Assembly (NCBI GenBank): GCA_022704585.1
Contig: JAKJGD010000076.1
Coordinates: 1-7,843, forward strand
Direction: 5' to 3'
DNA length: 7,843 bases
DNA from: Spirochaetota bacterium
Lineage (GTDB): Bacteria > Spirochaetota > UBA4802 > UBA5550
In this document: piece after piece, positions 1 to 6,324 of the stretch
Numbering within the stretch: position 1 is the first letter of the stretch
Layout of the letters: each line of letters starts with the position of its first letter
Position numbers and translations under genes: made by a program
The notes under the pieces: model-generated
Told to the model about the DNA's origin: nothing
What the model saw: the letters and a program-made list of their open reading frames with translations, nothing else
Databases searched by the model: none

Positions 1-475
1 TCAATATAATCTGAAGCAAGATTAATGCACATTATGCTGATGGATATCAATTAAAATCAAGAAATTAATGATATTCATCTGAATACTTTTCTTTCATGAG
101 GACCGGGAGCAATGCATCAAGAATGCGACCAGTATAATTGACACAACCGTGCCCCATCGTTATTCTCAACCCTATCGTGCGCTGGTATAGTTACAACCGT
201 AATGATCAATTGATTGGCCGGTGAACATATTTTACATTTTAACCTCTGTCATATTAATCCGAATTATAAAAATGCATTCATGAAAAATATTCATTCATAA
301 TTGAACCGACGATTTGATATCGCAGAAATAAATCTAGAGAATTAAATATTATTGTAATAATATTTTGCTTGATTAATTAACCAGTAAAGAGGGTAATAAT
401 GATTTCAAGGGGGTTCCAGTATATTTATCCAACATTGATTTTCTGACCAATTCAATAAAACAAGGAGGATTTCTA
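1..475. other. AT-rich region without a supportable gene
   Basis: This stretch is clearly richer in A and T than the rest of the window, and every frame on both strands is broken by frequent stops. A reading frame of 97 codons on the - strand overlaps its right end, but it lies mostly antisense to the membrane-protein gene that begins at 476 and has no family resemblance. Short palindromes are present, for example ATCAATTGAT near 203-212 and a longer AT palindrome at 344-365. The region probably holds the promoter and leader of the gene at 476. It could also contain a decayed gene, but no recognisable protein fragment was found. Confidence 0.6.
344..365. repeat. AT-rich perfect palindrome upstream of the membrane-protein gene
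   Basis: Ten bases (AAATATTATT) are followed by a two-base spacer and then their exact reverse complement. The palindrome lies about 110 bp upstream of the start codon at 476. Its position and symmetry would suit an operator or a cruciform-prone site. Palindromes made only of A and T arise easily by chance in AT-rich DNA, so a function is not established. Confidence 0.35.
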
Positions 476-1093
476 ATGAATACGTTAACTGTTGGCGGGA
501 TTTTGACAAATAGTTTCCAGCGCGGCATGAAGAATTTAATACCTGTTTTAGTGAATACCATATTATGGATTCTGACAATCTGGATTCCATACCTTAATGT
601 TGGCACCACGATTGGCCTCATGGCAGGTGTTGTGGCTAAAATGTCCCGCGGTGAAACAATTTCCATGACAGAGATATTCGACCCGGTTTATCGCAAGCGC
701 ATGGGCGAATTTTTTCTTGTTACCGGACTGATCTTCATGGGAACATTTGCAGGGTTCATGTTTTTCATCATACCCGGGTATGTAATAAGCATCGCCTGGA
801 TGCTTGCACCCCTTCTTGTTGTTGATAAGGAAATAAATCCCATTGAAGCCATTAATAAAAGCAACACGATGACCTATGGGAAAAAATGGACAATATTTTT
901 CGGCATGCTCGTGATCGGTATTTGCGTTGTGGTGGCGCTGGCCGTCATCCTGGGCATACTATCCTTTATCTTTGCAAAGCTCGGTAAATTCGGCGCAATT
1001 CTGCTGGTGCCCTGCTATATCGCAGGTTATGCCGCATTCTTCAGCGTTATGTTTGCTGCTCTCTCGTATATTTATGGGGAGTTAAATAAATAA
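476..1093 (+). CDS. Integral membrane protein of unknown function (YciC/DUF975-like)
   Basis: This 205-residue protein is dominated by hydrophobic segments. Likely membrane spans lie at residues 20-40, 43-55 (short), 78-118 (probably two helices joined at a Pro-Gly at 100-101), 138-167 and 172-200, giving five or six helices. The loop at 112-140 (PLLVVDKEINPIEAINKSN, then TYGKKW) resembles the 'lVDk..gpieAl..S...t.g..w' loop of YciC, DUF975 and related bacterial membrane families. That is pattern recognition, not a database match. The start is well supported: AAGGAGGA at 462-469 sits six bases before the ATG. The gene ends just before a strong hairpin terminator, so it is probably transcribed alone. 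No catalytic residues are evident and no substrate can be assigned. Confidence 0.85.
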   Translation: MNTLTVGGILTNSFQRGMKNLIPVLVNTILWILTIWIPYLNVGTTIGLMAGVVAKMSRGETISMTEIFDPVYRKRMGEFFLVTGLIFMGTFAGFMFFIIPGYVISIAWMLAPLLVVDKEINPIEAINKSNTMTYGKKWTIFFGMLVIGICVVVALAVILGILSFIFAKLGKFGAILLVPCYIAGYAAFFSVMFAALSYIYGELNK

Positions 1094-1101
1094 TTACGCA
1101 C

Positions 1102-1137
1102 AAATTGAAAAGGGGCTTCAAGCCCCTTTTCAATTTT
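1102..1137 (+). terminator. Strong hairpin terminator after the first membrane-protein gene
   Basis: Seventeen bases (AAATTGAAAAGGGGCTT) and their exact reverse complement are separated by one base. In practice this gives a 15-bp stem closed by a five-base loop. The GC core is GGGGC/GCCCC. An A-tract precedes the core and a T-tract follows it, so the structure could stop transcription from either direction. It begins eight bases after the stop codon of the 476-1093 gene. Confidence 0.9.
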
Positions 1138-1172
1138 ATGCCGACAACAACAATTACTGGCGGTGAACAATC

Positions 1173-1421
1173 ATGGCAACAGCGGGACTGATTATCGGCA
1201 TTCTTGCAATATTCGGCGGTATGATTGGTTGTGTTCCTTTTTTAGGCTGGGCAAACTGGGTCAATATCCCTTTCGGCTGCATCGGAATTATACTGTCAGG
1301 AATTGATCTGTCTCAAAAAAACGAGAAAACAAAGAACATTGCAACAGCCGGGCTCATTCTTTCTTCAATAGCCGTCCTGTTCGGTATCATACGGCTGATG
1401 AGCTGCGGAGGATTTATTTAA
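1173..1421 (+). CDS. Small two- or three-helix membrane protein (DUF4190-like)
   Basis: This is an 82-residue hydrophobic protein. Helices are likely at residues 3-20, 24-44 and 57-75. The protein carries an internal duplication: ATAGLIIGILAIFGG at 2-16 is echoed by ATAGLILSSIAVLFG at 57-71. A short polar loop with charged residues (DLSQKNEKTK, 45-54) lies between them. Alternating 'A.aGLilGi' helices around a basic loop are typical of small DUF4190-type bacterial membrane proteins, and the assignment rests on that resemblance. The ribosome-binding site is weak (GGCGGTGA at 1159-1166). The upstream terminator at 1102-1137 implies a promoter in the short gap, or read-through. Function is unknown. 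Confidence 0.72.
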   Translation: MATAGLIIGILAIFGGMIGCVPFLGWANWVNIPFGCIGIILSGIDLSQKNEKTKNIATAGLILSSIAVLFGIIRLMSCGGFI

Positions 1422-1430
1422 CATGCATCT

Positions 1431-1462
1431 GTCATAAACTACCGGTCCCGGTAGATTATGAC
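1431..1462. terminator. Interrupted palindrome between convergent genes, possible terminator
   Basis: GTCATAA pairs with TTATGAC as an outer stem, and CTACCGG pairs with CCGGTAG as an inner stem. One A/A mismatch separates the two stems. The structure lies ten bases after the + strand gene that ends at 1421 and downstream of the - strand gene that ends at 1510. It is well placed to separate the two convergent transcripts. There is no clear T-tract on either side, so it may not act as a classical intrinsic terminator. Confidence 0.55.
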
Positions 1463-1509
1463 ATCAATGATTTATTCAGATTTCCCCGATACCGGTAACC
1501 TTCCCCTGA

Positions 1510-1908
1510 TCAGGTTGATCGATAGAATTTCTTTACCGCCGCGTCTTTCAGAAGAATTACCATCACCAGGACTGGAAATAATATATTTATCGCAATCGGC
1601 AGGATTCCGTTCATCAAGCCGCCCAGGCCGCCGGTGATCAATCCATACGCGAGCCATATCACGGCCATTCCTATTGATGCGCATGAGAAATGCAGGTTAA
1701 GCTTAAGTGCTACCGGCCTGTCCTTAAAAAGGAAAACGCCGGCAACCACGGCCAGCAGGGATACGATGACAAGCGCGATGTTGATGAATAAACCGAATGA
1801 AAGGCTCAGACTAAAAGCGTGCAGGCTCGAAATGCCAAGCACTCCGAAAACGATGTCGAGCACTCCGAATATCGTCGCAACAATCGGCCTTGTCGTAGAA
1901 TCAGGCAT
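1510..1908 (-). CDS. Small four-helix membrane protein of unknown function
   Basis: This 132-residue protein has four predicted membrane helices, at residues 8-28, 40-62, 74-93 and 102-121. It ends in a basic tail (KDAAVKKFYRST), which would favour a cytoplasmic C-terminus. The first helix is rich in Gly, Val and Ile (IFGVLDIVFGVLGI). I do not recognise the family. The start is supported by a ribosome-binding site reading GGAGGA on the - strand (1913-1918), four to five bases upstream of the ATG at 1908. The gene follows tadA by about 80 bp in the same direction. A weak hairpin lies in that gap, so it may be transcribed separately or by read-through. Confidence 0.75.
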   Translation of the reverse strand: MPDSTTRPIVATIFGVLDIVFGVLGISSLHAFSLSLSFGLFINIALVIVSLLAVVAGVFLFKDRPVALKLNLHFSCASIGMAVIWLAYGLITGGLGGLMNGILPIAINILFPVLVMVILLKDAAVKKFYRST

Positions 1909-1955
1909 ACTGTCCTCCAGCTGAATTATTCAATACTCCCGCGCGTCGCCTCCGC

Positions 1956-1981
1956 CGGAAACGACCCGCCGCCGGTTTCCG
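1956..1981 (-). terminator. Weak inverted repeat downstream of tadA
   Basis: CGGAAAC and its exact complement GTTTCCG flank a 12-base GC-rich loop, beginning six bases past the tadA stop codon. The position suits a terminator or an mRNA 3'-end stabiliser. There is no T-tract on the - strand side, so the call is tentative. Confidence 0.3.
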
Positions 1982-1987
1982 TGCCGG

Positions 1988-2443
1988 TTACCGGGTACTC
2001 CTCCTGTCGAGGAAAAACTCCTTCAGGAGTGCCGCAGCCTCCTCCCCCAAGAGGCCAAACTCCAATTCCGGCACATGGTTAAGGGAGCGGTTGCCGCACA
2101 CGGACAGCACCGTGCCGCAGGCCCCGTACCGGGTGTCGCGCGCGCCGACAACCAGCCTCCTGATGCGCGCGTGCACGATCGCACCGGCGCACATGGCGCA
2201 CGGCTCCTTGGTCACGTACAGGTCGCAGCCCGTAAGACGCTCGTTGCCGATCGCGCCGCATGCCTTCTCGATCGCGATGATTTCGGCGTGACGTACCGGA
2301 TTGCCCGTCTCCCGGTTGTCGTTACGGGCGGACGAAATTACCGCGCCGTCCTTCACGATGACAGCGCCCACCGGGATTTCGCCGCGCGCCGCTGCTTCGC
2401 GGGCAAGCGCGAGCGCCGCTTGCATGAAATTAGTATCGTCCAT
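1988..2443 (-). CDS. tadA: tRNA-specific adenosine deaminase
   Basis: TadA converts adenosine-34 of the tRNA-Arg(ACG) anticodon to inosine so that one tRNA can read several Arg codons. It is a cytoplasmic, zinc-dependent homodimer of the cytidine-deaminase fold. Counting from the start at 2443 (151 residues), the zinc and catalytic signature is complete: HAE at 52-54, with His as zinc ligand and Glu as proton shuttle, and PCAMC at 81-85, with two Cys ligands. The segments IPVGAVIV and CDLYVTKEPC are family hallmarks, and the length is normal. An in-frame ATG at 2464 would add seven residues (MRSPGTT) with no homology value. Neither ATG has a strong ribosome-binding site, so the shorter form is chosen on family alignment. 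The gene lies 43 bp after the Mut7-C gene and is probably cotranscribed with it. Confidence 0.96.
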   Translation of the reverse strand: MDDTNFMQAALALAREAAARGEIPVGAVIVKDGAVISSARNDNRETGNPVRHAEIIAIEKACGAIGNERLTGCDLYVTKEPCAMCAGAIVHARIRRLVVGARDTRYGACGTVLSVCGNRSLNHVPELEFGLLGEEAAALLKEFFLDRRSTR

Positions 2444-2486
2444 TGTTGTCCCAGGAGAACGCATGTACCGTTTTTATTATCAAGAG

Positions 2487-3251
2487 TCAACTGAATCTCG
2501 GGCCGGGTAAAAATTTTTCAACGGTTTTTACCAGTTTCCCGTAATGGCTTCCTTTCCAGTATATCCTTCCGCAGCCGCGGCAACGGTAATACTCGCGGCA
2601 CCATGCGCGCACGCCCGGCGGGATCCCCGCGGCTTCAGCTCCTCCCGGCACGTCCGGGTCAAGGGACTCAATCATCTCGTTGCACTCGATGCACCGGGTG
2701 AAGGGCCTGCACCGGCCGCGGAGATCGAGCCGGTCCAGCACTTCCGCGACCTGTTTTTCCGGATCCGTGTTTCGTATATAGAGCCCGCGCGCGACTTTTC
2801 TCCGCATCATGAGCTGGCGGTCGCGGCTCAGCAGTATCCGCTCCTCCGCCTCGGCGATATCCGCCAGCGCCGCGTCGTCGCGATCCGGGCTGAAATCGAC
2901 ATCAAACCCGAGAAGACGCAGGCGCCGCGCCAGCTTCCGGAGATGAACATCAAGGACGAAACGCGGCTCCCGGAGCGGTTCCGGCCTGAGCCGCGTCACC
3001 GGCCCGATGTCGATCGATTCGAATACCGGGTATACGCTGATACGGTCACCGTCAGCGACAATGCGGGAAAAATCGACCGACTCGCCGTTTATCAGGATGA
3101 GATCGACTTCCACGTGTGGCACGCCGAACGACTCGACCAGGTCTTTGACCGACCGTCGCTCCGGGAAGACGGCGTCTATATCACGCTTGCGGCGGGATGG
3201 TTCAAGAAAATCGTTCAGCTCTTCATAAAATCTGATAGTAACGCGGTACAT
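2487..3251 (-). CDS. Ubiquitin-like/Mut7-C PIN-type RNase domain protein
   Basis: This 254-residue protein has two recognisable parts. Residues 1-80 look like the ubiquitin-like fold often joined to Mut7-C proteins (strand YRVTIRFYEEL, then VDLILINGESVDF and GDRISVYPVFE). Residues 96-253 match the Mut7-C domain (PF01927 type, formerly DUF82), a PIN-like nuclease fold. FVLDVHLRKLARRLRLLGFD carries the acidic Asp101, and RDDAALADIAEAE plus LLSRDRQL supply further acidic residues, including Asp144. A zinc ribbon follows, with CIEC at 187-190 and CRGC at 224-227. The family is named after the C-terminal domain of the nematode Mut-7 exonuclease. Bacterial members are inferred to act on RNA, but their substrates are not firmly known. 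The gene starts seven bases after the nitroreductase stop codon and precedes tadA, so it sits in a likely operon. No strong ribosome-binding site is visible, which suggests translational coupling. Confidence 0.9.
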   Translation of the reverse strand: MYRVTIRFYEELNDFLEPSRRKRDIDAVFPERRSVKDLVESFGVPHVEVDLILINGESVDFSRIVADGDRISVYPVFESIDIGPVTRLRPEPLREPRFVLDVHLRKLARRLRLLGFDVDFSPDRDDAALADIAEAEERILLSRDRQLMMRRKVARGLYIRNTDPEKQVAEVLDRLDLRGRCRPFTRCIECNEMIESLDPDVPGGAEAAGIPPGVRAWCREYYRCRGCGRIYWKGSHYGKLVKTVEKFLPGPRFS

Positions 3252-3258
3252 CGCTTTA

Positions 3259-3837
3259 TCAGAGGTCGAGAATCAGCTCGTCCAGCGGTCGTTTCGGCAC
3301 ATGATGAGCCCCCTTCCCGTCGCGCCAGTAGCGGATATCTGCCGACTCCCCGATATCTTCTATGATTACCTTCTCCTTCGGTTTTCCGAGAGCCACGACA
3401 AGGAGGATATCGTAGTGCAGGGGTATGCCGAGTTCAGCGCGCAGTCCCTCTTTTTCCATCGCCCCGATCATGCACCCGCCAAGACCCCTTGACACGGCGC
3501 CAAGAAGGATAGTCTGTGCAACGATTCCATGGTCGCAATCCACCGATTTGCTGATCGTGGTATCGTTGAGTATGATGATATAGGCTGCCGGCCGTTCTCC
3601 TTCCTCGGGTCCGCTCCAATCGGGCAGATAGGCCGCCCAGGCCAGGTACCGGAAAACGAGGGCATTTTTTTCCGGGCTGGCCGAGAGTATATAGCGAAGG
3701 GGCTGGCGGTTTGCCGCGGAGGGTGTCAGCCGTGCAAGGCCGACCAGGTCCCGGAGTTGTCCGAGTGTGACCGGGTGGTCCTGGTGGAACCGGCGGTAAC
3801 TGCGGTTCTTCTTTACAAGTACACTGAAGTCGGTCAC
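3259..3837 (-). CDS. Nitroreductase family flavoprotein
   Basis: This is an FMN-dependent oxidoreductase of the nitroreductase superfamily, normally a cytoplasmic homodimer that uses NAD(P)H. Counting from the GTG at 3837 (192 residues), the N-terminal RSYRRF at 12-17 is the usual FMN-phosphate contact. PSAANRQP at 39-46 is the 'pSa.N.Qpw' motif. DHGIVAQTILLGA at 102-114 and GLGGCMIGA at 118-126 form the flavin-binding core, and LGKP at 150-153 is conserved. The tail (WRDGKG, then HHVPKRPLDELI) is typical of a subgroup of short nitroreductases. The physiological substrate cannot be told. The start is uncertain. GTG at 3837 fits the family length, CTG at 3843 is ideally spaced (seven bases) from AGAGGA at 3851-3856, and TTG at 3903 would place the N-terminus inside an inverted-repeat arm. 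It is the first gene of the probable nitroreductase/Mut7-C/tadA operon. Confidence 0.9.
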   Translation of the reverse strand: MTDFSVLVKKNRSYRRFHQDHPVTLGQLRDLVGLARLTPSAANRQPLRYILSASPEKNALVFRYLAWAAYLPDWSGPEEGERPAAYIIILNDTTISKSVDCDHGIVAQTILLGAVSRGLGGCMIGAMEKEGLRAELGIPLHYDILLVVALGKPKEKVIIEDIGESADIRYWRDGKGAHHVPKRPLDELILDL

Positions 3838-3879
3838 GGTCAGATTATTTTCCTCTAGAATAGGGCTAAAAAAGAATGT

Positions 3880-4012
3880 TCTCGCAGAGACGCTGAGGCG
3901 CAAAGAAAATAATCATTAAAATTCTCTAATGAATTTTATGTCATCCACGATTGTCCTGTCAGGCTTGACGAACCAAACTAGAAAAACTCCGCGTCTCCGC
4001 GCCTCTGCGAGA
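3880..4012. repeat. MITE-like inverted-repeat element between guaB and the nitroreductase gene
   Basis: Two 26-base arms, 3880-3905 and 3987-4012, are inverted copies of each other with 21 of 26 positions matching by my alignment. The outermost ten bases (TCTCGCAGAG) match perfectly. The arms are built from 'GCAGAG' and 'GAGACGC' steps, a style of intergenic repeat ('ctcgcagaggcgcggagacgc') that I recall from many environmental bacterial genomes. The 81-bp AT-rich centre holds a smaller hairpin (TAAAATTC at 3917-3924 with GAATTTTA at 3931-3938). The element begins 17 bp past the guaB stop and carries no gene. It may fold into an mRNA 3'-end structure for guaB. No flanking target-site duplication was confirmed. 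Confidence 0.75.
3915..3944 (-). promoter_or_regulatory. Candidate promoter for the nitroreductase/Mut7-C/tadA operon
   Basis: Read on the - strand, ATGACA at 3944-3939 and TTTAAT at 3920-3915 each differ from the sigma-70 consensus at one position. They are separated by 18 bp. The pair lies within the central part of the inverted-repeat element, about 80 bp upstream of the nitroreductase start. The predicted transcript would begin near 3908 and include the left repeat arm in its leader. This is inference from two hexamers in an AT-rich context. Confidence 0.4.
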
Positions 4013-4029
4013 GATTATCCAGAGATCAA

Positions 4030-5517
4030 CTAGATATATTTCGGCTCCTTGTAGGAGTACATGTCGTGCACGCCGCCCTCAAGCTGGGCGGACAGCGACC
4101 TCAGCTCAAAACGGAGGGTGCCATCGTAGAGCTTGTCGTGCAGCGATTTCATGTCCTGGGTACCCATGTCCTGGAAGGAATGCTTCAGGCCCTGGATCAG
4201 GTAGGGCACGAACTCGTTGAGGGAGCCTTTGTCAACCACGGCGCCGGAAACGCCCTGCACGACCTTGATCTTGGTGTCTTCGGCGAAATAGCGCTTGGCT
4301 CCTCCCGCCTCGAGCGCCTCCTGTGAGGCCATGCCGCGGTATTTCTTCAGGCGCACGCCGTTCTCGTAGAAGTATTCGCCCGGCGCCTCGCTGGTGCCGG
4401 CGAACATCGAGCCCATCATGACGGCCGACGCCCCGAGGGCGAGCGCCTTGGCGATGTGGCCGATGTTCGCTATTCCGCCGTCGGCGATGATAGGCACATG
4501 TTGCTTACGCGCATACCGTGCTGTCCGGTACACTGCCGTGGCCTGTGCCCTTCCGACCGCCATGGTCATCTGCGTGGTACAGATGGAGCCCGGGCCCATG
4601 CCGATCCTCAGCGCGTCGGCGCCTGCCTTGATGATCGTGGCGCCCTGCTCCTCGGTCACGACATTGCCGCCGATCACCTGTATGTCCGGATATTTCTTCT
4701 TTATGTAGGCGATCATCTCGACCTGGTAGATCGAGTTACCCTGTGCGGCATCGATCACAATGACATCGACCCCGGCCTGTGCAAGCGCCTCCAGACGCTC
4801 TCTTGATTCTTCGCGGGTGGAGATGGCCGCGCCCACCATGAGCTGCTTCCGCGGGTCTTTAGACGCCAGGGGATATTCCCTGTTTTTCAAGAGGTCTTTT
4901 CTCGACATCAGCGCAACGAGCCTGCCCTGGCCGTCAACGATGGGCAGCTTGCCCTTCTTGGAGTTCTTGAGTATCTGGTTCGCCTCCGAGAGGGATATCC
5001 CTTTCTTTGCCGTGACAAGGTCGGTTGTCATTACCTCTGACAGCTTCTTTGTCCGGTCGGTTTCGAAATCAACATCACGGTTGGTAACGATGCCCAGGAG
5101 CAGTGAATTGAGCTTCCCGTTCTCGGTGATGGGTATGCCCGAGAAGCCGTACCGCTCCTTGATCCGGTCTATGTCGCTCAGGGTATTGCCCGGCGAAAGC
5201 ACGATAGGGTCGTTGATAAAGCCGTTCTCGAACCGCTTCACCTTGCGTACGTGCTCGGCCTGCTCCTCTATGGTGTTATTGTAATGGATGATCCCTATGC
5301 CGCCAAGCATCGCCAGCCCGATGGCCATCCTCGATTCAGTGACGGTGTCCATGGGACTCGAAACCAGGGGGTTCTTGATGCGTATGTTCCGGGTAAGATT
5401 GGATTCCAGAGTGACATCATCCGGCGAAAAGTCAATATAACCGGGCAGGATAATGAAATCGTTGTATGCCCAGCCATTTTCTTTTGTAAATAATTCTTCA
5501 GCGGAAAAGCCGTCCAT
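4030..5517 (-). CDS. guaB: IMP dehydrogenase, eukaryote-like type
   Basis: IMP dehydrogenase oxidises IMP to XMP with NAD+, the first committed step of guanine nucleotide synthesis. It is a cytoplasmic TIM-barrel tetramer with an inserted pair of CBS domains. Counting from the ATG at 5517 (495 residues), the barrel start [13 protein letters not shown] is followed by the CBS pair at about 105-220. The catalytic loop GSICTTQ has Cys313, DGGI is near 346, and the flap carries the Arg409-Tyr410 dyad. Many stretches read like human IMPDH2, for example [30 protein letters not shown] and the C-terminal SAQ-EGGVH. Arg304 and Gln421 match the human residues Arg322 and Gln441, where many microbial enzymes have Lys and Glu. 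A GTG at 5529 would add four residues, but it overlaps GAGGAG (5529-5534). That motif serves better as ribosome-binding site for the ATG at 5517. No guaA lies beside it. Confidence 0.97.
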   Translation of the reverse strand: MDGFSAEELFTKENGWAYNDFIILPGYIDFSPDDVTLESNLTRNIRIKNPLVSSPMDTVTESRMAIGLAMLGGIGIIHYNNTIEEQAEHVRKVKRFENGFINDPIVLSPGNTLSDIDRIKERYGFSGIPITENGKLNSLLLGIVTNRDVDFETDRTKKLSEVMTTDLVTAKKGISLSEANQILKNSKKGKLPIVDGQGRLVALMSRKDLLKNREYPLASKDPRKQLMVGAAISTREESRERLEALAQAGVDVIVIDAAQGNSIYQVEMIAYIKKKYPDIQVIGGNVVTEEQGATIIKAGADALRIGMGPGSICTTQMTMAVGRAQATAVYRTARYARKQHVPIIADGGIANIGHIAKALALGASAVMMGSMFAGTSEAPGEYFYENGVRLKKYRGMASQEALEAGGAKRYFAEDTKIKVVQGVSGAVVDKGSLNEFVPYLIQGLKHSFQDMGTQDMKSLHDKLYDGTLRFELRSLSAQLEGGVHDMYSYKEPKYI

Positions 5518-5562
5518 TGGTAATGACACTCCTCAGACCAGATTATTCAAAACATCGATGAA

Positions 5563-5568
5563 AGTATA
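5563..5568 (-). promoter_or_regulatory. Possible -10 hexamer for guaB
   Basis: TATACT on the - strand lies 45 bp upstream of the guaB start codon and would place transcription start near 5556. No good -35 hexamer sits 16-18 bp farther upstream. The call therefore rests on one hexamer and its position only. Confidence 0.25.
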
Positions 5569-5784
5569 GACCGTACTGTCAGCAAGAAGATACATAACTC
5601 TGGGTAAAAAATAGACACGCAGCGTTTCTTTTTTTGTTTTTTTTCCTCCCGATGCAGAAGATGCAGGGGTCGGAGAAATTACTTAAATAAGAAATGCAGC
5701 ATGTGTATTTTAAATTATTTTTATTGCATATTTTGTCAAGCATTAACAGACTTGATCATTCCTTAAAAGGACGGAAACGCAGCC

Positions 5785-6147
5785 ATGGGCCACTGTAAAC
5801 GAAGAGGATACTGCTGTCAGGATGTCCGACTGGCCGAATCTCCGGATTTGCTCAGAACAGCCTATGAATTCTGGAAAAAATCATCGAAAGTCGACCCGAA
5901 TTTTTCAGAAATATACATGATATTCCACATGCTGGTATTCAAACATGAAAATCCCGAGGAAGACCTCCCGTACCATTATCAGTGCAAGCATTATACCACC
6001 GATGAAAACGGCGTGCCCACCTGTTCCATACATCCGTGGCGGCCCAGGATGTGCCGCGACTTCCCCTATTACGAGGACGTCAAGCACCTGGATCGGGACG
6101 AACCGCTTTCACCTTACGAGGGCTGCGGGTACAATGACCCTGACTGA
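5785..6147 (+). CDS. YkgJ-type cysteine-cluster protein (CxxCxxCC/UPF0153 family)
   Basis: This 120-residue soluble protein belongs to the family described as putative zinc- or iron-chelating proteins (PF03692 type). The cysteines fall in the expected pattern. CKRRGYCC at residues 4-11 opens the protein. Cys67 and Cys80 bracket YTTDENGVPT, CSIHPWRPRMC (80-90) leads into RDFPY, and Cys114 lies in GCGY near the end. The 'C.i...RP..Cr.fP' segment is the family hallmark. Members are thought to bind a metal or cluster, but no reaction is established. The ATG has a modest ribosome-binding site, AAGGA at 5767-5771, spaced rather far away (13 bases). The gene is divergent from guaB across an AT-rich gap and has no operon partner upstream. 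The next gene downstream appears to have its own promoter. Confidence 0.88.
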   Translation: MGHCKRRGYCCQDVRLAESPDLLRTAYEFWKKSSKVDPNFSEIYMIFHMLVFKHENPEEDLPYHYQCKHYTTDENGVPTCSIHPWRPRMCRDFPYYEDVKHLDRDEPLSPYEGCGYNDPD

Positions 6148-6174
6148 TCTTCCCGGCCCGGAACAATAAAATAT

Positions 6175-6206
6175 TTGACATGCTGAAAAAGGTGCTGATT
6201 TATAAT
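6175..6206 (+). promoter_or_regulatory. Consensus-like promoter hexamers before the tail-fibre-like gene
   Basis: TTGACA at 6175-6180 and TATAAT at 6201-6206 are both perfect sigma-70 hexamers. They are separated by 20 bp rather than the optimal 17. Shifting the -10 leftward to TTATAA or TTTATA gives shorter spacers with poorer matches. Transcription would start near 6213, leaving a GC-rich leader of about 110 bases before the ATG at 6325. A CTCC-ggca-GGAG mini-hairpin lies at 6265-6276 in that leader. Confidence 0.5.
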
Positions 6207-6324
6207 TATTTTACGATGGGGCGGCCCACAATTGTACGGCTGTTGACCGGTCACCGCCGCGCCACTCCGGCAGGAGACGGCCGGTAAGGCGCCGGAATTG
6301 AAAATCCAGGACTCGGGTAACAAA

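Noticed and set aside
1..32. A possible - strand gene running off the left edge, from ATG at 32
   Set aside because: Only ten codons are visible, without a ribosome-binding site or recognisable sequence.
373..666. A 97-codon - strand frame overlapping the start of the first membrane-protein gene
   Set aside because: It is mostly antisense to a gene with an excellent ribosome-binding site and membrane helices, and its own start lacks support.
2544..3365. A 273-codon open frame on the + strand opposite the Mut7-C gene
   Set aside because: It is antisense to a well-supported gene in GC-rich DNA, has no family resemblance and no ribosome-binding site. It is a codon-bias shadow.
4760..5284. A 174-codon + strand frame opposite guaB
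   Set aside because: It is fully antisense to guaB, which has complete catalytic motifs, and its translation has no domain features.
5621..5648. A T-rich run on the + strand in the guaB/YkgJ gap, considered as a terminator tail
   Set aside because: No stable hairpin precedes it (only ACGC-A-GCGT, which cannot form a loop), and no + strand gene ends upstream.
5736..5755. TCAAG, ten bases, CTTGA: a possible operator upstream of the YkgJ-type gene
   Set aside because: The half-sites are only five bases long with no extension, so chance is a sufficient explanation. A TTGTCA hexamer here also lacks a good -10 partner.
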